Shown: positions 36,175 through 46,388, counted from the stretch's first letter. The stretch is DNA of 64,000 nucleotides from an uncultured Shewanella sp. (GCF_947491715.1 NZ_CANLKR010000007.1:62001-126000); one strand, 5' to 3'. The notes: generated by a model not told the origin, from the letters alone. A program made the numbers and translations.

Positions 36175-36223
36175 AGCCCATACTCAATCTACAAGATATC
36201 AACATCGCTTCAAGGAATGGATC

Positions 36224-38425
36224 ATGACACAAAAGTTAAGCCCGCATTGGCATATATTATTTATTTTATCATTGCTTGTTTCTTTCATGTTTTTATCTTT
36301 GACCGAAGCACGAGCAGAAGAAGTACATTACCATTTAACGATCGCAAAAGGGCCTGTCAATGTGACAGGAAAAAACATTAATGCAATCACTATCAACGGT
36401 CAAATGCCTGGTCCAACGTTAACATTTACCGAAGGTGATATCGCTGTCATGAAAGTCACCAATACTTTACCCGTCCCTGCCACCATTCATTGGCACGGCT
36501 TACTGGTTCCAAATGCTGTTGATGGGGTTCCCTACGTCACCACCTTACCTGTATTACCCGGAAAAACTGAAATCTATCGCTTTCCTCTTATTCAGACAGG
36601 AACTTATTGGTATCATTCCCATTTTGGTTTACAAGAACAATACGGCCTCAAAGGTACTATCGTTATCCACCCCAAAGAATTAAAAGCAAATGCGCCAAGA
36701 GATGTTGTATTAAGCATAGGCGATTGGAATGATGAAATCCCCAGCCATAATCTGCGAAGCTTAAAACGAAATAGTCCTTATTTTGCGTTGAAAAAAAACC
36801 AAGTCCAGACAATAACGGGTGCAATCAAAAGTAACAGCTTCGGTAATTTAATTAAAAGAAATTTCTATAACGTCCTCGATGCAGATCTATCTGATGTCGG
36901 TTATGACACCTTTATGACCAATGGTAGCCCCCATTGGCAAGTCACAGGTAACCCCGGAGAACTCATACGTTTAAGAGTCACCAACACCAGTACATCATCT
37001 TACTTTTATTTAAACTATGCAGGAGGTCCACTGAAAGTTATTGCTGCTGATGGCCTCGATATTACGCCAACAAACCTTGAACGATTATTAATTGCGACAG
37101 CAGAAAGCTATGACTTTTTGGTCAAAGTACCGCAAAACGGGCAATATGAATTTCGAGCAACGTCTTTCGATGGTACGGGTTATACTTCCACTTGGATAGG
37201 CGATTTACATAGCCAACAACATCCTGCCACCGATATTCCACAGCCTGATATTTATCAGCTTAGTGTTGATATGACCAATGCAATGATCGCAATGAAAAGC
37301 ATGCCCAAAGAGGACAGCGCAGCAGAAAAAATGCCTAAAATGGGCTCTCCTTCTGCAACAGATACAGGTATGCCGGCAAGCAAAATGCCCTCGATGAAAA
37401 CAGAGGTACCAAAGAAAAACATGGAAAGCATGAATGGCATGATAAAAAATGAATTTACAGGAGGCACAATCGATAAACGGCCTGGTGCGCCTTATGGGAA
37501 GTTGCGCTCACCCAATAAAACAACACTGAACAAAAACCGTCCTTGGAGAGAAATAACACTGAATTTAACCGGTGATATGGATCGCTACCTGTGGACATTC
37601 AACGGTAAAACCTTAGCAGAAGATGCCCTCATAGCGATCAAAAAAGGTGAAAATGTTCGCTTTATCATGACCAATAAAACCATGATGCGCCATCCATTGC
37701 ATCTTCACGGACATTTTTTCCGCGTCGTCACTGAGCAAGGCGAATATTCCACTCTCAAACATACTGTTGATGTGGCTCCCATGCAAACTACGGTTATTGA
37801 GTTTGCCGCCAATGAGGAAAAAGACTGGTTTTTCCACTGCCATAATCTCTACCACATGGTGTCAGGTATGGAACGTATCGTACATTATGAAGGGACTGAA
37901 GTGGCTCCAGAAGTGATGGCACAGCGAGAAAAGGCCTATGAAGACCCTTGGTATACATGGACAGATGCAGGCTTTTTTAGCCAAATGACCGAAGGGGTCC
38001 TAATGACGAGCAATTCACGCAATAATGTGGCCCTTAATTGGCAATACAATTGGAATGATCAATATGATGTCAGCTTAGGTTACTATCGTTATTTTAATCG
38101 CTTCTTTTCTTTGTATGCTGGATTTAATACCGATACAGACATGGATCCTCATCGAAATAGAGGAGTGCTCGGTTTTTATTATTTACTGCCTTTTGACATT
38201 GATAGCTTAAATTGGGTCGATCATAGGGGCAATCTACGCACTCAGCTCAGCAAACCTTTCCAAATTACAGACCGACTTAGCTTAACTACCGAGTTTGAAT
38301 ATGATTCCTATGCATATACTAGTTGGGGAGTCGGGTTAAACTATTGGTTGACTCGTCGAGTCAGTTTTACGGTTAATTATGACTCTGATTATTACGGTGG
38401 CGCGGGTATTTCTGTTCGGTTTTAA
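36224..38425 (+). CDS. copA: CopA-type multicopper oxidase with C-terminal outer-membrane-like domain
   Basis: 733 residues. Signal peptide (1-31, TEARA), then three cupredoxin domains with all copper motifs: HWH 89-91, YHSH 130-133, HPLHLHGH 490-497, HCHNLYHMVSGM 538-549 (type 1 ligands C539, H544, M549; tripartite site His). A Met-rich insert (about 350-405, MKSMPKED...MPKMGS...NMESMNGM) is typical of periplasmic Cu(I) oxidases. After about residue 575 comes an extra ~155-residue domain of alternating aromatic strands ending in SVRF, like the barrel domain of CopB. Role: oxidising Cu(I) in the periplasm. The RBS CAAGGAA precedes the ATG. Confidence 0.9.
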   Translation: MTQKLSPHWHILFILSLLVSFMFLSLTEARAEEVHYHLTIAKGPVNVTGKNINAITINGQMPGPTLTFTEGDIAVMKVTNTLPVPATIHWHGLLVPNAVDGVPYVTTLPVLPGKTEIYRFPLIQTGTYWYHSHFGLQEQYGLKGTIVIHPKELKANAPRDVVLSIGDWNDEIPSHNLRSLKRNSPYFALKKNQVQTITGAIKSNSFGNLIKRNFYNVLDADLSDVGYDTFMTNGSPHWQVTGNPGELIRLRVTNTSTSSYFYLNYAGGPLKVIAADGLDITPTNLERLLIATAESYDFLVKVPQNGQYEFRATSFDGTGYTSTWIGDLHSQQHPATDIPQPDIYQLSVDMTNAMIAMKSMPKEDSAAEKMPKMGSPSATDTGMPASKMPSMKTEVPKKNMESMNGMIKNEFTGGTIDKRPGAPYGKLRSPNKTTLNKNRPWREITLNLTGDMDRYLWTFNGKTLAEDALIAIKKGENVRFIMTNKTMMRHPLHLHGHFFRVVTEQGEYSTLKHTVDVAPMQTTVIEFAANEEKDWFFHCHNLYHMVSGMERIVHYEGTEVAPEVMAQREKAYEDPWYTWTDAGFFSQMTEGVLMTSNSRNNVALNWQYNWNDQYDVSLGYYRYFNRFFSLYAGFNTDTDMDPHRNRGVLGFYYLLPFDIDSLNWVDHRGNLRTQLSKPFQITDRLSLTTEFEYDSYAYTSWGVGLNYWLTRRVSFTVNYDSDYYGGAGISVRF

Positions 38426-38437
38426 GCGCTTTTCTTG

Positions 38438-38471
38438 TTCGGTATAAACGCATTATCACGGTTATACCGAA
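38438..38471. terminator. Hairpin between convergent copA and PAAR genes
   Basis: Perfect 10-bp arms TTCGGTATAA (38438-38447) and TTATACCGAA (38462-38471) with a 14-base loop, 12 bp past the copA stop and 10 bp before the PAAR-gene stop. Placement suggests a bidirectional terminator, though T-runs are weak. Confidence 0.5.
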
Positions 38472-38481
38472 TCACATTCTC

Positions 38482-38886
38482 TTAGGTTAATACCATCACT
38501 TTATATTGTGAAGGCACAAGTGTTACACCGACACAGTTAGGAGACGTGCCATTTTGTGCGGTCGTACTCGTTAATCTCTGCACAGGCATGCCTCCAACCA
38601 TAACAGCTGTGCTTCCCAACGTAAAACTCGTCGGCCCCATCATCTGACCTGATGCCACGCCGCCCAATGCCCCAGTGCTGTCTCCAGTACTTAAGGTAAT
38701 ACTGGATGTTTGCGTTATTGAAGGGCCACCATCAATTAACACTGTGGTGACCGCTGTTGATGGATCGCACATGGTCCCTTCTGATACATTAGGATACGGA
38801 ATCGCCGAGGTCACTGTCCCCACTAAGGTATAACAAGTATCAGGGTAAGCATAATTCGTCCCACCAAGTGTTGTATTCGCGTACAT
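38482..38886 (-). CDS. PAAR-like (DUF4150) protein, T6SS spike tip
   Basis: 134 residues beginning MYANTTLGGTNYAYPDTCYT. It is Gly/Ser/Thr-rich, with the DUF4150 order: NVSEGTMCDPSTAVTTVLIDG, SITLSTGDSTGALGGVASGQMMGPTSFTLGS, VMVGGMPVQRLTSTTAQNGTSPNC. These proteins cap VgrG trimers of type VI secretion systems and recruit cargo. ATG 38886 has AGGTGG upstream; a longer frame to 38925 is less likely. No VgrG, effector or immunity gene is adjacent, so it is an orphan tip or serves a system elsewhere. Confidence 0.8.
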   Translation of the reverse strand: MYANTTLGGTNYAYPDTCYTLVGTVTSAIPYPNVSEGTMCDPSTAVTTVLIDGGPSITQTSSITLSTGDSTGALGGVASGQMMGPTSFTLGSTAVMVGGMPVQRLTSTTAQNGTSPNCVGVTLVPSQYKVMVLT

Positions 38887-39060
38887 AACCACCTCACAGA
38901 TTAACAAGAAAAATCTCTGTAGCATTTCGCGAACATAGGCAAACTTGCTGCCAATATTGATTCATTCCAAAGCCACGAATGAACCTTATCACTCGTGAAC
39001 TCATCAGGATTTCAAGAAATGAAAAGAAGCGAAAATATAAGAGATGAAATGTCGCTTACC

Positions 39061-39513
39061 TCAAGCCCGCTCATCTTTTGGTGATCCCATTACCACATAA
39101 GTCGTTATTTCATTCACTTGCGGTAAGGTTCCTAAGGTTTCCGTATGAAACACCTTATAAGCCGCTAAATCTTGTGTTTCAACTCGCAATAAATATTCAT
39201 ATGAACCAGTAATATTATGACATTCCCTCACCTCAACGGATCGCGTAATCGCGACTTCAAACGCTTGTTGAGCCGCTTTACTATGGTCGCTTAACCCAAC
39301 CGCAATATAAGCAATGCACCCAATACCTAAAGCCGATTGATCCAATACTGCTTTATAGCCCGTAATCACCCCTAAGCGCTCAAGTTCCTGTACGCGCCTC
39401 AAACAAGCCGACGGTGACAACCCTACTCTATCTGCCAGTTCAGTATTGCTCACTCGTCCATCTGATTTAAGCTCTTGCAATATTCTTGTGTTAATACGAT
39501 CAAAATTAGCCAT
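39061..39513 (-). CDS. Lrp/AsnC family transcriptional regulator
   Basis: 150 residues. N-terminal winged HTH (RINTRILQELKSDGRVSNTELADRVGLSPSACLRRVQELERLG) and C-terminal RAM ligand domain (GCIAYIAVGLSDHSK ... VRECHNITGSYEYLLRVETQDLAAY). Divergent from a LysE-type exporter 102 bp away, the common pairing in which Lrp-like proteins control amino acid export. A GTG at 39522 with GGGTAG upstream is an alternative start. Confidence 0.93.
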   Translation of the reverse strand: MANFDRINTRILQELKSDGRVSNTELADRVGLSPSACLRRVQELERLGVITGYKAVLDQSALGIGCIAYIAVGLSDHSKAAQQAFEVAITRSVEVRECHNITGSYEYLLRVETQDLAAYKVFHTETLGTLPQVNEITTYVVMGSPKDERA

Positions 39514-39614
39514 AAGTTGCACAACTACCCATTAATAAGACCATAAAGCAAGATAACACCTCTAATTAAAAATTATAATTGCAATATCATTAAGAGCTGT
39601 AAAAAAGAGATCAT

Positions 39615-40208
39615 ATGGATTACCACCTTATCAGTGCACTCATTACTTTTGCCTTCGTTTCAACAATTACACCTGGGCCGAACAACATCATGCTAGCATC
39701 TTCAGGGGCTAACTTTGGCTTTCAACGCACGATCCCTCATATGCTAGGTATTGGGCTAGGTTTCAGTTTTATGGTGTTTTTAGTCGGCATAGGACTCATA
39801 CAAATTTTTGATTTGTATCCAGTGAGTTATTCAATATTAAAAACGGTTAGCATTGTTTATTTGATCTTTTTAGCCTATAAAATAGCCACAACATCATCTA
39901 GCAAGGAGACTCAGCACCAGAGTCAGCCGCTCTCATTTATGCAAGCTGCTAGCTTTCAATGGGTTAACCCTAAGGCCTGGACAATGGCACTCACGGCAAT
40001 GAGTGCTTATACTCCTTCACATAGCATTCAAGCTATTTTTCTCTGCGCCATTATTTTTGCACTCGTGAATTTGCCTTCTGTGAGCTTTTGGACAATATTA
40101 GGACAACAATCTCGCCAAATATTATCCAATCCCAAACGATTACGTGCTTTTAATATTCTCATGGCTGGGTTACTCATTATCTCTATTTATCCGTTACTTT
40201 TTGAATGA
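39615..40208 (+). CDS. LysE/RhtB family amino acid exporter
   Basis: 197 residues, about six TM segments, with the family N-terminal signature ITPGPNNIMLASSGANFGF and the central WVNPKAWTMALTAMS. It exports amino acids or derivatives across the inner membrane; the specific substrate is not predictable. Probably controlled by the divergent Lrp-type regulator. Confidence 0.9.
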   Translation: MDYHLISALITFAFVSTITPGPNNIMLASSGANFGFQRTIPHMLGIGLGFSFMVFLVGIGLIQIFDLYPVSYSILKTVSIVYLIFLAYKIATTSSSKETQHQSQPLSFMQAASFQWVNPKAWTMALTAMSAYTPSHSIQAIFLCAIIFALVNLPSVSFWTILGQQSRQILSNPKRLRAFNILMAGLLIISIYPLLFE

Positions 40209-40322
40209 TACCTACAAAAATCAGTCTCCAGCAAAACTATTTGTCTTAAATAACAAAAGTGTCCATACTGGTTTAAGGATAAAAAACAAGCAAACAAAAA
40301 TAGCAAACGGAGTTGAGTGCTG

Positions 40323-41966
40323 ATGAAAAGTCCTATAGAAATGCTCGAACACTGGGTCGCTACCCAAGGGGATCAAGTCTACTTAAAGCAACCCATAAAC
40401 GGTCAATATAAAGAATTTACTTGGAAAGATGTTTATCGCCAAGTACAACAACTCGCTGGAGGATTACGTCACCTAGGCCTAATCCCTGGTGACAAAGTCG
40501 CCATTTTATCAAAAAACTGTGCAGAATGGTTTATCACCGATCTCACACTAATGTATGCAGGCTATATTAGTGTTCCTATTTACCCCACTGCCAATGCAGA
40601 TACAATACGCTATACATTAGAACACAGTGACACTAAAGCCATTATTGTTGGTAAACTCGATAATTGGCCAGAGCAAGAAAAGGGGATCAGTGGGGATATG
40701 CTCAGACTGGCGATGCCTTATGAAACCATGCCAGCACAGTATCAATGGGATCAATTATTATCGTTAAGTCAACCTTTAACTGATATTCCACTTCCATCAC
40801 TTGATGCCATAATGAGTATCGTGTATACCTCTGGATCGACGGGCAAACCTAAAGGTGTTATCCACCATTTTTCTAGCTATTCATGGACAGCCGAAGCGGC
40901 AATCAAAAAAGTCAAACTCAGTCCTGATGATAGGATCATGTCTTACCTTCCATTAGCTCATATTACCGAGCGAGTCGTTATTGAAGGTGGCTCAATTTAC
41001 TCTGGTGTTAGCGTCGCCTTTGTTGAAAATCTGGATACCTTTGTTGACGATGTTAAAAGAGCGGCTCCAACCTTATTCTTTTCTGTGCCCCGATTATGGA
41101 GCCTATTCCAAAAAAATATCATCGATAAAATCGGCGCAAGTAAACTCAATTTACTCTTAAAAATCCCCCTGATCCGCACCCTAATCAAAAATAAAATTAA
41201 AGCAGGTTTAGGCTTCAGTCAATGTAAAATTTTTGCCTCAGGCTCAGCCCCAATCCCTCCTTCACTCATCACTTGGTATCACAATATTGACATTGATATC
41301 TGTGAAGGATGGGGAATGACCGAAAACAGCGTCTTCTCCTTGGTCCATATTCCCTTTAATCCCGCTAAAATTGGCAGTGTCGGTAAACCTGTTGAAGGTT
41401 GCGATATTAAACAAAGTGAAATAGGAGAGCTTCTCGTTAAAAGCCCTGGACTCATGCAAGGCTATTATAAAAATGACGAATTAACCCAAGCTAGTTTTAC
41501 CGATGATGGTTACTATCTCACCGGAGACTTGTGCACCATAGATGATGAAGGCTACGTCTTTATTACGGGTCGAGTGAAAGATAACTTTAAAACGTCAAAA
41601 GGCAAATATGTCGCACCGGTCCCTATTGAAACCAAACTCGCTAAAGATCTTCATGTGGAACAAATTTGTGTCGTAGGCTCAGGCTTACCTCACCCTATAG
41701 CCTTAGTCCAACTGTCTGAAGGGGCTAATTTACAACACCGAGAAGAAGTGCGCACTTCGTTAAAAGAAACATTAGATAACGTCAACATTCATTTAGAATC
41801 TCATGAGAAAGTCGATGCGATTATTATCACAGATGCAGTGTGGAGTGTGGAAAATGACATCTTAACACCCACACTCAAAATTAAACGCCATATATTGGAA
41901 GCCCGTTATATTGATCGCCTCGAAGATTTGCGAGGCGGTCAAATACGTTGGGAAAATGAGCTTTAA
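40323..41966 (+). CDS. AMP-dependent long-chain acyl-CoA synthetase/ligase
   Basis: 547 residues of the ANL superfamily. P-loop-like motif SIVYTSGSTGKPKGVIHH, A5 GWGMTENSV, A7-A8 GYYLTGDLCTIDDEGYVFITGRVKDNFKTSKGKYVAP. The size and FxTxKGKYV region are those of FACS-type long-chain acyl-CoA ligases, though it is a little short. GTG 40317 is closer to the GGAG site and could be used instead. Monocistronic, ending in a terminator; not part of the polyene cluster further right. Confidence 0.88.
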   Translation: MKSPIEMLEHWVATQGDQVYLKQPINGQYKEFTWKDVYRQVQQLAGGLRHLGLIPGDKVAILSKNCAEWFITDLTLMYAGYISVPIYPTANADTIRYTLEHSDTKAIIVGKLDNWPEQEKGISGDMLRLAMPYETMPAQYQWDQLLSLSQPLTDIPLPSLDAIMSIVYTSGSTGKPKGVIHHFSSYSWTAEAAIKKVKLSPDDRIMSYLPLAHITERVVIEGGSIYSGVSVAFVENLDTFVDDVKRAAPTLFFSVPRLWSLFQKNIIDKIGASKLNLLLKIPLIRTLIKNKIKAGLGFSQCKIFASGSAPIPPSLITWYHNIDIDICEGWGMTENSVFSLVHIPFNPAKIGSVGKPVEGCDIKQSEIGELLVKSPGLMQGYYKNDELTQASFTDDGYYLTGDLCTIDDEGYVFITGRVKDNFKTSKGKYVAPVPIETKLAKDLHVEQICVVGSGLPHPIALVQLSEGANLQHREEVRTSLKETLDNVNIHLESHEKVDAIIITDAVWSVENDILTPTLKIKRHILEARYIDRLEDLRGGQIRWENEL

Positions 41967-41996
41967 TATTACAATTAGTAATATTTAGCTAACAAT

Positions 41997-42025
41997 AAAA
42001 AACACGCGAGACAGCGTGTTTTTTA
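41997..42025. terminator. Rho-independent terminator
   Basis: AACACGC, GAGACA loop, GCGTGTT followed by TTTTTAT and preceded by an A-run; 30 bp after the acyl-CoA synthetase stop. Confidence 0.85.
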
Positions 42026-42162
42026 TTTCATCTAATCATGATCTTAACTTAACTAGCATTCATGAGGAAGGTAAAATATCCAGCCAATATCATTAAACCC
42101 ATTGCTATGTCCGTTTAAGCCTTTATTCTTGCTGTTCAATAATCACTTTAAATTCAATACCA

Positions 42163-43101
42163 ATGCTGATCACTCTTTCTCTACTTGCAGGCTTTCTTAT
42201 TTTAACCTTAGGTGCTGAAGCACTCGTAAGAGGAGCCAGCGCAATAGCATTACGCTTAGGTGTCGCTCCTTTAATCATTGGTTTAACCATTGTCGCCTTT
42301 GGCACCAGTGCCCCTGAATTAGCTGTGAGCTTAAAAGCTGCACTCGCAGGTAATAGTGGTTTAGCACTGGGGAATGTCATTGGCTCTAACATTGCCAATA
42401 TTGGCCTTATCCTCGCCATCACCGCTCTTATAAAGCCTATTAGAGTGGAATCACAGATGGTCAAACGAGATATCCCTCTGATGATCATGGCTTCCATGCT
42501 ATTTTGGTGGTTATTGCATGATGGAGAGCTCAGCCTATGGGATGGGACTTTATTAGCTTCACTCTTAAGTATTTACCTTGGATACAGCTATATCAGTTCT
42601 CGCAAAGAAAACGCATTGTGTGACAATAACGAACTTATCAATCAACGACCTCAACATGTTTTGTTATCCCTTTTTTTCGTTTGCATTGGTATCGCTATGT
42701 TGGTGGGGGGTGGCATTCTTTTTGTTGACGGTGCCATTACGTTAGCTAAGCAATTCGGCATAAGTGAAATTGTTATCGGTCTTACCATCGTCGCCATTGG
42801 CACCAGTATGCCAGAATTAGTGACATCTGTTGTGGCCGCCAGAAGAGGCCATAGCGACATCGCCATTGGTAATGTTGTTGGTTCCAATATCTTTAATATT
42901 CTGGGTATTTTAGGGGTGACAGCCATCATTCATCCCATCAGTGCTGAAGGCATGAAAACCATTGATTTTAGCGTGATGTTAATGCTAGCAGTCATGACTT
43001 TACCGTTTGCATGGACGGGATATCGTATTGGCCGGCGAGAAGGTATTTTACTATTAATCGGTTACTTATGTTATGTCAGCTATTTAGTCAGTCAGGTATA
43101 A
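42163..43101 (+). CDS. CaCA-family Na+/Ca2+ antiporter (YrbG-like)
   Basis: 312 residues, ten TM segments in two inverted repeats. Alpha-1 repeat [18 protein letters not shown]...[16 protein letters not shown] and alpha-2 repeat [18 protein letters not shown]...[17 protein letters not shown] hold the ion-coordinating Glu, Asn and Ser. This is the cation/Ca2+ exchanger architecture; exact ions are unknown. Separate transcription unit just before recG. Confidence 0.93.
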   Translation: MLITLSLLAGFLILTLGAEALVRGASAIALRLGVAPLIIGLTIVAFGTSAPELAVSLKAALAGNSGLALGNVIGSNIANIGLILAITALIKPIRVESQMVKRDIPLMIMASMLFWWLLHDGELSLWDGTLLASLLSIYLGYSYISSRKENALCDNNELINQRPQHVLLSLFFVCIGIAMLVGGGILFVDGAITLAKQFGISEIVIGLTIVAIGTSMPELVTSVVAARRGHSDIAIGNVVGSNIFNILGILGVTAIIHPISAEGMKTIDFSVMLMLAVMTLPFAWTGYRIGRREGILLLIGYLCYVSYLVSQV

Positions 43102-43191
43102 ATAAACTTAAACCTATATTTTATAGGCTTAAAACGATCTAAGATTGCCAACGACAATTTATCTGATAGTATATGTATAAATTTACAGTGG

Positions 43192-45282
43192 TTGGAAACG
43201 CACAGTTTGCAAAAATTAGATCTTACCCCAATTACAGATCTGAAAGGCGTTGCCACAAAAATGGCACAACGTCTAGACAAACTCAATATTAAAACGGTAC
43301 AAGATCTGTTATTTCACCTCCCGCTGCGTTATGAAGATCGTACCCAAATTTACCCCATCGGGAGTTTATACCCTGGCACTTATGGCACAATCGAAGCCAC
43401 TATCATTTCAAGCCAAGTTATTCATGGTCGAAAACGCATGCTCACTTGCCTTGTTCAAGATGAAACCAGCCAATTATTACTGCGTTTTTTTAATTTTTCC
43501 GCCTCACAGCGCAGTAGTCTCACAGCAGGCATGACCCTACGGGCATACGGTGAAATTCGACGAGGAAAACATCAAGTCGAAATGGTTCACCCCGACTATA
43601 AGGTGCTGCTAGACGGTCAATCTCTGCCACAAAGTCAAGTCTTAACCCCTGTTTATCCGACCACTGAAGGACTCAAACAAAACAGCTTATTCAAACTCAC
43701 GGAGCAAGCCCTTAACTTACTCAGTAAAGGGGCCTTACCGGAATTACTACCTGCACACCTTAGACCTAACAATTTAAGTTTAGAGCAAGCAATACACATT
43801 TTACATCGACCCAATAATGATGTTTCAATCCATGAACTAGAGCAAGGCACCCATCCGGCGCAACAAAGACTGATACAAGAAGAATTGTTAGCCCATAATC
43901 TCAGTATGCTACGCCTACGACAAAGCGCCAATAAAGACAGCGCTGTTACAATGCCTCCAACCCAACAACTGACCCGTCCTTTTTTAGCTTCTTTGTCTTT
44001 TAGCCCAACGGGTGCACAGCAAAGGGTTGTTAATGACATAAAGCAAGATCTACTCAAAGCACACCCTATGATGCGTTTAGTGCAAGGAGATGTCGGTTCA
44101 GGTAAAACCTTAGTGGCCGCACTCGCCGCCTTGCAAGCCATTGAGAGCGGCTATCAAGTGGCAATGATGGCTCCCACAGAGTTACTCGCCGAGCAGCACG
44201 CTGCCAACTTTAGTGCTTGGTTTACGCCTCTTGGCCTAACAGTCGGTTGGTTAGCTGGAAAATTAAAAGGCAAAGCAAGAGCCCAATCTTTAGCGGATAT
44301 TGCTTCAGGTGAAGCCAATATGATTATTGGCACCCATGCTATTTTTCAAGAACAAGTCACCTTTAATAAACTTGCACTTATTATTATTGATGAACAACAT
44401 CGATTTGGTGTTCATCAACGCTTGGGACTAAGAGAGAAAGGGATAAGCCAAGGCTTTCATCCTCATCAATTAATCATGACAGCCACCCCCATTCCTCGTA
44501 CGCTCGCCATGACGGCTTATGCTGATTTAGATACCTCGATTATTGATGAATTACCCCCAGGCCGAACACCTGTGACCACAGTAGCCATTGCAGAGCAACG
44601 CCGAAACGAGGTCATTAATCGAGTGAAACAAGCTGCACTCCATGACAAACGGCAAGCGTACTGGGTGTGTACACTCATTGAAGAATCTGAAGTATTGGAA
44701 TGTCAAGCTGCTGAAGATACTGCCGAAGAACTTAAACTGGCTTTACCGGATCTCAAAATTGGTCTGATCCATGGACGCATGAAATCGATTGAAAAACAAC
44801 AAATTATGGACGATTTTAAACAAGGTCACCTTAATTTATTAGTCGCCACAACCGTCATTGAAGTCGGTGTTGATGTGCCTAATGCCAGTTTGATGATCAT
44901 TGAAAACCCAGAGCGATTAGGCCTTGCTCAGTTACATCAATTACGAGGCCGAGTCGGCCGTGGTGCTATCGCAAGCCACTGTGTATTGCTTTACAAGCCC
45001 CCATTATCTCACACTGCAACCAAACGATTAGGTGTATTAAGGCGAAGTAATGACGGTTTTGTGATAGCACAGCAAGATCTCGAAATTAGAGGTCCAGGCG
45101 AAGTATTAGGCACAAAACAGACTGGCATTGCTGATATGAAAATCGCTGATCTCATGAGAGATCAGGCACTCATTCCACATATTCAAAAATTAGCCCAACA
45201 TGTAATGGATCAATCACCCGATAATGTTGATAATATCATTACAAGGTGGCTTGGCGAAAGAGAACAATTTGTACAAGCCTGA
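43192..45282 (+). CDS. recG: ATP-dependent DNA helicase RecG
   Basis: Branch-migration helicase acting on stalled forks and Holliday junctions. 696 residues. N-terminal wedge/OB domain (DLLFHLPLRYEDRTQIYPIG, LLRFFNFSASQ), Walker A QGDVGSGKT (about 299-306), DEQH box (400-403), TAT motif MTATPIPRTLAMTAYADLDTS, motif V VATTVIEVGVDVPNASLM and motif VI QLRGRVGRG. The frame opens at TTG 43192 (MQKL/METHS region); no ATG fits the family N-terminus and the ribosome binding site is weak, so the exact start is uncertain. Confidence 0.97.
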   Translation: METHSLQKLDLTPITDLKGVATKMAQRLDKLNIKTVQDLLFHLPLRYEDRTQIYPIGSLYPGTYGTIEATIISSQVIHGRKRMLTCLVQDETSQLLLRFFNFSASQRSSLTAGMTLRAYGEIRRGKHQVEMVHPDYKVLLDGQSLPQSQVLTPVYPTTEGLKQNSLFKLTEQALNLLSKGALPELLPAHLRPNNLSLEQAIHILHRPNNDVSIHELEQGTHPAQQRLIQEELLAHNLSMLRLRQSANKDSAVTMPPTQQLTRPFLASLSFSPTGAQQRVVNDIKQDLLKAHPMMRLVQGDVGSGKTLVAALAALQAIESGYQVAMMAPTELLAEQHAANFSAWFTPLGLTVGWLAGKLKGKARAQSLADIASGEANMIIGTHAIFQEQVTFNKLALIIIDEQHRFGVHQRLGLREKGISQGFHPHQLIMTATPIPRTLAMTAYADLDTSIIDELPPGRTPVTTVAIAEQRRNEVINRVKQAALHDKRQAYWVCTLIEESEVLECQAAEDTAEELKLALPDLKIGLIHGRMKSIEKQQIMDDFKQGHLNLLVATTVIEVGVDVPNASLMIIENPERLGLAQLHQLRGRVGRGAIASHCVLLYKPPLSHTATKRLGVLRRSNDGFVIAQQDLEIRGPGEVLGTKQTGIADMKIADLMRDQALIPHIQKLAQHVMDQSPDNVDNIITRWLGEREQFVQA

Positions 45283-45469
45283 TTAAGGGTTAACCAACTA
45301 AGATCTACACTGTAAAATCGTTTAACCGGATTCATTTGCTAAGTGGACTTGAAATGATAAAAGTTCAAAAATTAAACATCTTTAATTAAGATGACTTTAG
45401 CAAGGATTACCTGTTAATTTGACCATGAACGTATCGGAAAATATTCACCCGAGTAGCAGAGGAATGTAA

Positions 45470-46351
45470 ATGAAAGCCAACCAAGAAGATAGGGCCACTC
45501 AAAAGAGAAAAACCTCTGGCTCTAACCCAATCATTATGTTTGTTATCATCATTATCCTCATCGCTGGAGGGGCATATTTCTATTTCAACCAACAAGAAGA
45601 TAATGTTGAAAGTATGCCTGATGATACTATGAGCCAAGCTGTTTCAACACCGGATGAGCCTTTAGACACGGTGGCAAAAGTGCCTGAAACATCCACGACA
45701 ATAATGAACAGTGAAGAGCCAACCACAAAGGTTGAACCACAAGCCTCTGAAGAACCTGAGACGCTTCCGCCGTTAAATGATAGCGATAAATTTGCCTACA
45801 AGAAAGCCGTCGACATTGCCGATGGTATGGCTATTCAACCCATATTAAATGATAAAAATTTAGTGCGTCAGTTTGTGGTTTTTGTTGATAACCTTTCAGA
45901 AGGTGAATTGGCTCGTAATGCGAGTCCCATAAAAGGACCCACCGAAAAATTTACCGTATCAGACGTTAGTAACAAAACCTATATCAACCCTGATAGCTAT
46001 CATAGATATGATATTTATGCCGACTTTCTAAGTGGACTCAATGAGAAACAACTGCTTATCACTTACAAACAAATGAGCCCATTGTTTAACGAAGCTTTAG
46101 CCGAACTTGGCTATAATGACACGCACTTTGACAACCGTATGTTAAAGGCTATCGATCTCATGCTTGCAACCCCAATCATTAATACCCCTATAGAAGTCAA
46201 TGGAGTCAGTGTTAATTATAAATTTGTCGACCCTAAGCTAGAAGCATTAGCAGGCCCACAAAAACTTCTTATTCGTATGGGACCTGATAACGCTAGAAAA
46301 GTCAAAGCCGCTTTACGTCGTCTCGAAACGCAATTAAAGCAGCCAGATTAA
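45470..46351 (+). CDS. DUF3014 domain protein, single membrane anchor
   Basis: 293 residues. Basic N-terminus, one TM helix (PIIMFVIIIILIAGGAYFYF, about 20-40), an acidic Pro/Thr/Glu linker (45-100), then a folded periplasmic domain (LPPLNDSDKFAYK ... LVRQFVVFVDNLSEGELARN ... LITYKQMSPLFNEALAELGY) matching DUF3014 as I recall it. Function unknown. It lies between recG and the aryl polyene operon, with a GAGGAATGTAA site upstream of the ATG. Confidence 0.8.
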   Translation: MKANQEDRATQKRKTSGSNPIIMFVIIIILIAGGAYFYFNQQEDNVESMPDDTMSQAVSTPDEPLDTVAKVPETSTTIMNSEEPTTKVEPQASEEPETLPPLNDSDKFAYKKAVDIADGMAIQPILNDKNLVRQFVVFVDNLSEGELARNASPIKGPTEKFTVSDVSNKTYINPDSYHRYDIYADFLSGLNEKQLLITYKQMSPLFNEALAELGYNDTHFDNRMLKAIDLMLATPIINTPIEVNGVSVNYKFVDPKLEALAGPQKLLIRMGPDNARKVKAALRRLETQLKQPD

Positions 46352-46388
46352 AATTAACATTAAATATTATTATTATTAACCAATAACA

